The translations under genes were made by a program, and so were the position numbers. DNA of 64,000 bases from Brevundimonas naejangsanensis DSM 23858 (lineage in GTDB: Bacteria > Pseudomonadota > Alphaproteobacteria > Caulobacterales > Caulobacteraceae): contig NZ_ATXN01000002.1 in assembly GCF_000421705.1 (NCBI RefSeq), forward strand, positions 1,116,001 through 1,180,000. The letters are read 5' to 3'. Below the pieces are notes generated by a model. That model did no database searches and had not been told where the DNA came from. It saw only the letters and a program-made list of their open reading frames with translations. Every line of letters starts with the position of its first letter. Position 1 is the first letter of the stretch. Shown one piece after another: positions 60,875 through 64,000 of this stretch.

Positions 60875-61755
60875 AGGGACAGCAGGTCGGACCAGCGCCA
60901 GCGCCCGCCGCTGCCCAGCGCCACGCGCGGCGCGCCCGGCTGGTCGCTGAGCGTCAGCAGCACATAGCCGTTCACCGTTTCCGCCTTACAGGCGCGCGGC
61001 GAGAATCCGACCGTGACGGCGATGGCTTGACGCACCCCGGCCAGCCCCTTGCCTTCCTCGCCGGGGCTCTGCAGCCAGTCGCCGTTCCACATCAGGATAG
61101 CCTGCCCCGAGGCGCCGGATGTGCGATAGGCCTCTCCTATCGCCGCGTTGATGCGCGCATCGTTGCGCAGGGCGTCCTGGATGCGCTTGACCATGTCGCA
61201 CCCCTGCCCCGAACCGCCGCCTGTCCCTGAACCGGAGCCGCCGCCGGAGCCGCCTGCCCCGGAGCCCGTCCCACCGCCCCCGCCCGTCCCCTGCCCCGCG
61301 GTCAAGGCGCCGCTGAGCGCGCCGTCTCCCAGCAAAACAAAGGACACGCTGGGTTCAGGCGCCGAGACCGGCAGCGGCTCAACCTGCGGCGCCAGAGGCG
61401 TCGGACGACTGGGGCGAGGCGTCGGCGGCGTCGGCGCTGCGCGCGCCTTCTGGGGCGTCTTCGCCGGGACCGGAACGGGGGTCGCTACTGCTGGCGCGGC
61501 AGGCGCCGGTTCAGGCTGAGGCGCGGGTGCGGGCTCCGATCCTCCCGCGGGCGCATCGCCGGGCGCCGGCTCTGACGGCGGAGGCGGAGGCGGAGGCGGC
61601 TCGACCAGAGTCACCTCGACCAGCGGCGTCGGCGCAGGCTCGACGACAGGCTTGACCGGAGCCGTCACCATAAGCGCCAGGATCAGGCCATGCGCCGCGA
61701 CGCTGGCCGCAACCGGCAGAGCCCTGGAACGTTTACGCCTCGAGGCCCGGCTCAC
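60871..61755 (-). CDS. TonB-like proline-rich protein
   Basis: 294-residue protein. A basic N-terminus plus one helix (ALPVAASVAAHGLILALMVTAP) is followed by a proline/alanine-rich spacer (VEPPPPPPPPSEPAPGDAPAGG and more) and a Gly/Ser linker (GTGGGGGTGSGAGGSGGGSG), then a ~100-residue C-terminal domain with two Cys (GCDMVKRIQ... and ACKAETVNG). The start matches TonB layout, but the terminal domain is not the usual TonB one, and a TonB-type energy transducer or scaffold is possible. Its stop and the prepilin peptidase stop share CTAG (60871-60874). Confidence 0.55.
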   Translation of the reverse strand: MSRASRRKRSRALPVAASVAAHGLILALMVTAPVKPVVEPAPTPLVEVTLVEPPPPPPPPSEPAPGDAPAGGSEPAPAPQPEPAPAAPAVATPVPVPAKTPQKARAAPTPPTPRPSRPTPLAPQVEPLPVSAPEPSVSFVLLGDGALSGALTAGQGTGGGGGTGSGAGGSGGGSGSGTGGGSGQGCDMVKRIQDALRNDARINAAIGEAYRTSGASGQAILMWNGDWLQSPGEEGKGLAGVRQAIAVTVGFSPRACKAETVNGYVLLTLSDQPGAPRVALGSGGRWRWSDLLSL

Positions 61756-62041
61756 CCCTGGTCGCCTGTTCCGCTACAGGTTCCGCGAACGCCCAATGGT
61801 GATACTTGCAACAATGGCTCCTCGCCCTTCAGCTCGCGCGAAGCTGATCACCTGAGAGCGTCAGGAAAAAGGCGTCAGCCAAGGCGGCTGAAACAACAAG
61901 AACGGCGGTTTGTTTAAATTTTTTTACAGTCAAGCTGAACCTTTTCACTTCTTCGCGCGTCATTGCTCCGCCGTTTTGCAACCGACACCGGTGCGGCGCG
62001 TAACCCCCCCGGAGTTGGGCCGGGCACGAAGGAGACTTGAT
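61756..62041. promoter_or_regulatory. Divergent intergenic region
   Basis: 286 bases between the TonB-like gene and the OmpA-type lipoprotein gene. An AT-rich block (TTGTTTAAATTTTTTTACAG, around 61910-61928) stands out in GC-rich surroundings and may contain a promoter. AAGGAG at about 62030 precedes the lipoprotein start. Confidence 0.4.
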
Positions 62042-62611
62042 TTGATCAAATTGGCACCCAGGACCGCCGTCGTCGGCGCTATCGCCATTCTTGGCGTCGC
62101 CGTCAGCGGCTGCGCCAGCCATCGGTTCGTCCGCGACAACGTCCAGGTCGTGAACGAGCGCGTCGACGGCGTCGACAGCCATCTGACGCAGGTCGAAGGC
62201 ACGGCAGGCGAAGCCCTGGCCCGCGCCAACGCCGCGCACAAACTGGCCCAGGGCAAATTCCTGTACGAAGTCGTTCTGTCGGACGACTCGGTGAAGTTCC
62301 CGGTCAACCACACCGAACTGTCGCCGGAAGCCGAACAACGCCTGGCCGAACTGGTCCAGCGTCTGCGCGCCGAGAACGCCAACGTCTACCTGGAAATCCA
62401 GGGCCACACGGACTCGACCGGCACCAACCAGATCAATGAGCGTCTGGGCCAGGAACGCGCCGAAGCGGTGCGTCGCTTCCTCAGCGATCAGGGCATCGCC
62501 CTGAACCGCATGGCGACCATCTCCTATGGCGCCGCCAAGCCGGTCGCCCCCAACAACACCCGTGAAGGCCGCGCCCAGAACCGCCGCGTCGCCATCATGG
62601 TTCTGGCCTAA
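62042..62611 (+). CDS. OmpA-family outer membrane lipoprotein
   Basis: 189-residue lipoprotein. Start TTG 62042 has GAAGGAGA at a proper distance; the lipobox GVAVSGC follows, so it is probably anchored in the outer membrane. The C-terminal OmpA domain (EIQGHTDSTGTNQINERLGQERAEAVRRFL and GAAKPVAPNNTREGRAQNRRVAI) binds peptidoglycan. A coiled region (VNERVDGVDSHLTQVEG) links the two. It resembles Pal-like and OmpA-like proteins of Caulobacterales; not in a tol-pal operon here. Confidence 0.85.
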   Translation: MIKLAPRTAVVGAIAILGVAVSGCASHRFVRDNVQVVNERVDGVDSHLTQVEGTAGEALARANAAHKLAQGKFLYEVVLSDDSVKFPVNHTELSPEAEQRLAELVQRLRAENANVYLEIQGHTDSTGTNQINERLGQERAEAVRRFLSDQGIALNRMATISYGAAKPVAPNNTREGRAQNRRVAIMVLA

Positions 62612-62629
62612 CAGCCAAGAGCGAAATCG

Positions 62630-62657
62630 GTTGAGTTGGACGCATGTCCAACTCAAC
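62630..62657. repeat. Perfect 12-bp hairpin after the OmpA-type gene
   Basis: GTTGAGTTGGAC-GCAT-GTCCAACTCAAC, 12 perfect base pairs with a 4-base loop, 18 bases after the stop codon. It could be a terminator-like or processing structure but lacks a T-run. Confidence 0.5.
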
Positions 62658-62770
62658 TCGGATATTCGCTCCAGATAGTTCTGGACCCTTGTTCTGGGTG
62701 CAGTCGATTCCGACTGAACCGAAAAGGGTCTAGGCATTCGTTCCGGCCTCCTGCCCCGGCCGGAACGAGA

Positions 62771-62802
62771 AACGGCGGCGTCCTGTCAGGGGCGCCGCCG
62801 TT
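62771..62802. terminator. Hairpin between OmpA-type gene and cueR
   Basis: AACGGCGGCG and CGCCGCCGTT (10 bp) with a 12-base loop, followed by GTCATTTT. Likely terminator for either of the convergent genes. Confidence 0.55.
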
Positions 62803-62821
62803 GTCATTTTGACTTTCAGGT

Positions 62822-63238
62822 TCAGTCCGCGCGCTGTTCCTGCCCGGTCGGTGCGCCCGCCAGATCCGACAGGATGGGACAGTCCGGGCGGTCATCGCCG
62901 GCGCAGCAATGGGCCAGGTGGCGCAGGGTGTCGGCCATCTCGCGCATTTCGCGGATGCGGGCGTCCAGGTCCTCCAGATGCTTCTGCGCCATCGCCTTGA
63001 CCTCGCGACTGGGGCGGGCGTCGTCGCGCCACAGGGACAGAAGGCGGCTGATCTCCTCAATCGAAAAGCCCAGCCCGCGCGCCCGCCGGATGAAGCGCAG
63101 GTCGTTCAGGTCGCGCTCTGAAAAGTCGCGGTAATTGCCCTCGGTGCGATCGGCGGGGCGGATCAGGCCCTGCGCCTCATAATAGCGGATCATCTTGGCC
63201 GAGACGCCGGTCGCCTGGGCCGCCTTGCCGATGTTCAT
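62822..63238 (-). CDS. cueR: CueR-type MerR copper regulator
   Basis: 138-residue MerR-family activator. N-terminal HTH ([29 protein letters not shown]) and C-terminal metal site CCAGDDRPDCPIL, with the Cys-x7-Cys spacing of CueR for Cu(I). It would activate copA and copper genes. Two starts exist: ATG 63238 and GTG 63241; both overlap the copA stop (TGA at 63238-63240). Confidence 0.88.
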   Translation of the reverse strand: MNIGKAAQATGVSAKMIRYYEAQGLIRPADRTEGNYRDFSERDLNDLRFIRRARGLGFSIEEISRLLSLWRDDARPSREVKAMAQKHLEDLDARIREMREMADTLRHLAHCCAGDDRPDCPILSDLAGAPTGQEQRAD

Positions 63239-64000
63239 CACGCGGCTCCCTTCGTGCTGCCGGTGTTGATATGGGGTTTGAAGGTCTTCAGACGCAGGGC
63301 GTTCAGCACCACGCTGACGCTGGACAGGGCCATGGCCCCCGCCGCCAACATGGGCGACAGCATCAGGCCGAAGACCGGGTACAGCACCCCCGCCGCCACC
63401 GGGATCAGCAGGACGTTGTAGCCGAAGGCCCAGGCCAGGTTTTGGCGGATGTTGTTCATCGTCGCCCTCGACAGGCCGATGGCGCTGACCGCGCCGCGCA
63501 GGTCGCCGCCGGTCAGGACCACGTCCGCGCTCTCGATCGCCACGTCCGAGCCGCCGCCGACCGCCAGACCCACGTCCGCCGCCGCCAGGGCCGGGGCGTC
63601 GTTCACCCCGTCGCCGACGAAGGCGACCTTGCGTCCGCTCGCTTTCAGCGCCTCGATCACGGCCACCTTGCCGTCTGGCATGACCTCGGCGTGGACTTCA
63701 TCAATGCCCAGACGGCGCGCCACGGCTGCGGCGGTGCGGCGGTTGTCGCCGCTGATGACCGCAACCTTCAATCCCAGCTCGTGCAGGGCGGCGATAGCCT
63801 CGGCCGTCGTCGCCTTGACCGGGTCGGCCACGGCGATGATGGCGGCCAGTCGACCGTCCACGGCGGCGTAGAGCGGCGTCTTGCCCTCATCGCCCAGACG
63901 GGCCGCCGCCTCGGCGAACACGGCCACGTCGCAGCCCAGCTCGGCCATGTAGCGGTCGGCGCCGACGGCGACGCGCGCGCCATCGACCAGACCCGTCACC
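63238..64000 (-). CDS. copA: Copper-translocating P-type ATPase, C-terminal part (5' end outside window)
   Basis: Partial: the frame is open to the right edge. 254 residues of the ATP-binding and last membrane domains are seen: [31 protein letters not shown] (hinge motif) and the final helices with the Cu-ATPase signature [16 protein letters not shown]. The phosphorylation Asp and the CPC metal site are outside. It is coupled to cueR by overlap, making a copper export operon. Confidence 0.92.
   Translation of the reverse strand, partial: VTGLVDGARVAVGADRYMAELGCDVAVFAEAAARLGDEGKTPLYAAVDGRLAAIIAVADPVKATTAEAIAALHELGLKVAVISGDNRRTAAAVARRLGIDEVHAEVMPDGKVAVIEALKASGRKVAFVGDGVNDAPALAAADVGLAVGGGSDVAIESADVVLTGGDLRGAVSAIGLSRATMNNIRQNLAWAFGYNVLLIPVAAGVLYPVFGLMLSPMLAAGAMALSSVSVVLNALRLKTFKPHINTGSTKGAA

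Overview
The window looks like chromosomal DNA of a Caulobacterales alphaproteobacterium, most likely Brevundimonas or a close relative. Coding sequence is dense and GC-rich. Recognisable Caulobacter-type cell-cycle regulators (CtrA, CckA, a DivJ/PleC-type kinase) sit beside flagellar genes, GANTC (CcrM-type) sites cluster upstream of ctrA, and TonB receptor, MCP and GGDEF/EAL proteins are present. This assignment rests on protein recognition only.

Layout. 1-1.9 kb: the end of a large serine recombinase (cut by the left edge) and an AT-richer, palindrome-rich gap, probably the edge of an integrated element. 1.9-12 kb: a trimethylamine-monooxygenase-like FMO, two SDR oxidoreductases, an SdpR/SdpI-type pair with a hydrolase, pyrC and a short tyrA-like gene overlapping by 4 bp, a GT9 glycosyltransferase, and a divergent Lrp/RhtA pair. 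11.7-15.2 kb: a soluble PAS chemoreceptor and fliIJ. 15.3-25.8 kb: a GH10 lipoprotein, ctrA divergent from two HTH/DUF6456 genes, a beta-barrel-like protein, an Ntn amidase, SufE, a histidine kinase, a LysE exporter and conserved hypotheticals. 25.8-35 kb: a secreted HExxH protease with TPR-like tail, prfC, transporters, LysR, a monothiol glutaredoxin and a thioesterase. 35-38.5 kb: an MHYT-PAS-GGDEF-EAL protein flanked by two paralogous lipoproteins plus a tiny third one. 38.6-42.1 kb: rpsD, an amidohydrolase and sodB. 42.1-46.6 kb: cckA with flhB-fliR-fliQ. 46.7-49.4 kb: folE, a GrpB-family gene, an acyltransferase and a VOC protein. 49.5-52.1 kb: flgB-flgC-fliE divergent from fliO-fliP. 52.2-64 kb: HU, a 947-residue TPR-like protein, DUF983, a TonB receptor, a LuxR-type regulator with a C-terminal membrane segment, a prepilin peptidase, a TonB-like proline-rich protein, an OmpA-type lipoprotein, and cueR with the end of copA at the right edge.

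How it works together. The flagellar genes (fliI, fliJ, flhB, fliR, fliQ, flgB, flgC, fliE, fliO, fliP) encode the export apparatus and proximal rod. ctrA and cckA encode the response regulator and kinase that, in Caulobacter, time flagellar gene expression and DNA replication. TTAA-pair sites resembling CtrA boxes lie upstream of several of these genes, though not all have the consensus 7-bp spacing.

Non-coding structure is prominent. Five copies of a ~150-bp double-hairpin palindromic element (family A) lie between genes, one of them in an open frame between fliO and fliP. One copy of a second element (family B) follows the xylanase gene. A tandem pair of 30-bp hairpins at 25.3 kb shows compensatory stem changes. 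Three short genes or gene starts were resolved by reading: two proteins of 42 and 46 residues, and several TTG/GTG starts set by Shine-Dalgarno position. I saw no tRNA, rRNA or CRISPR array.
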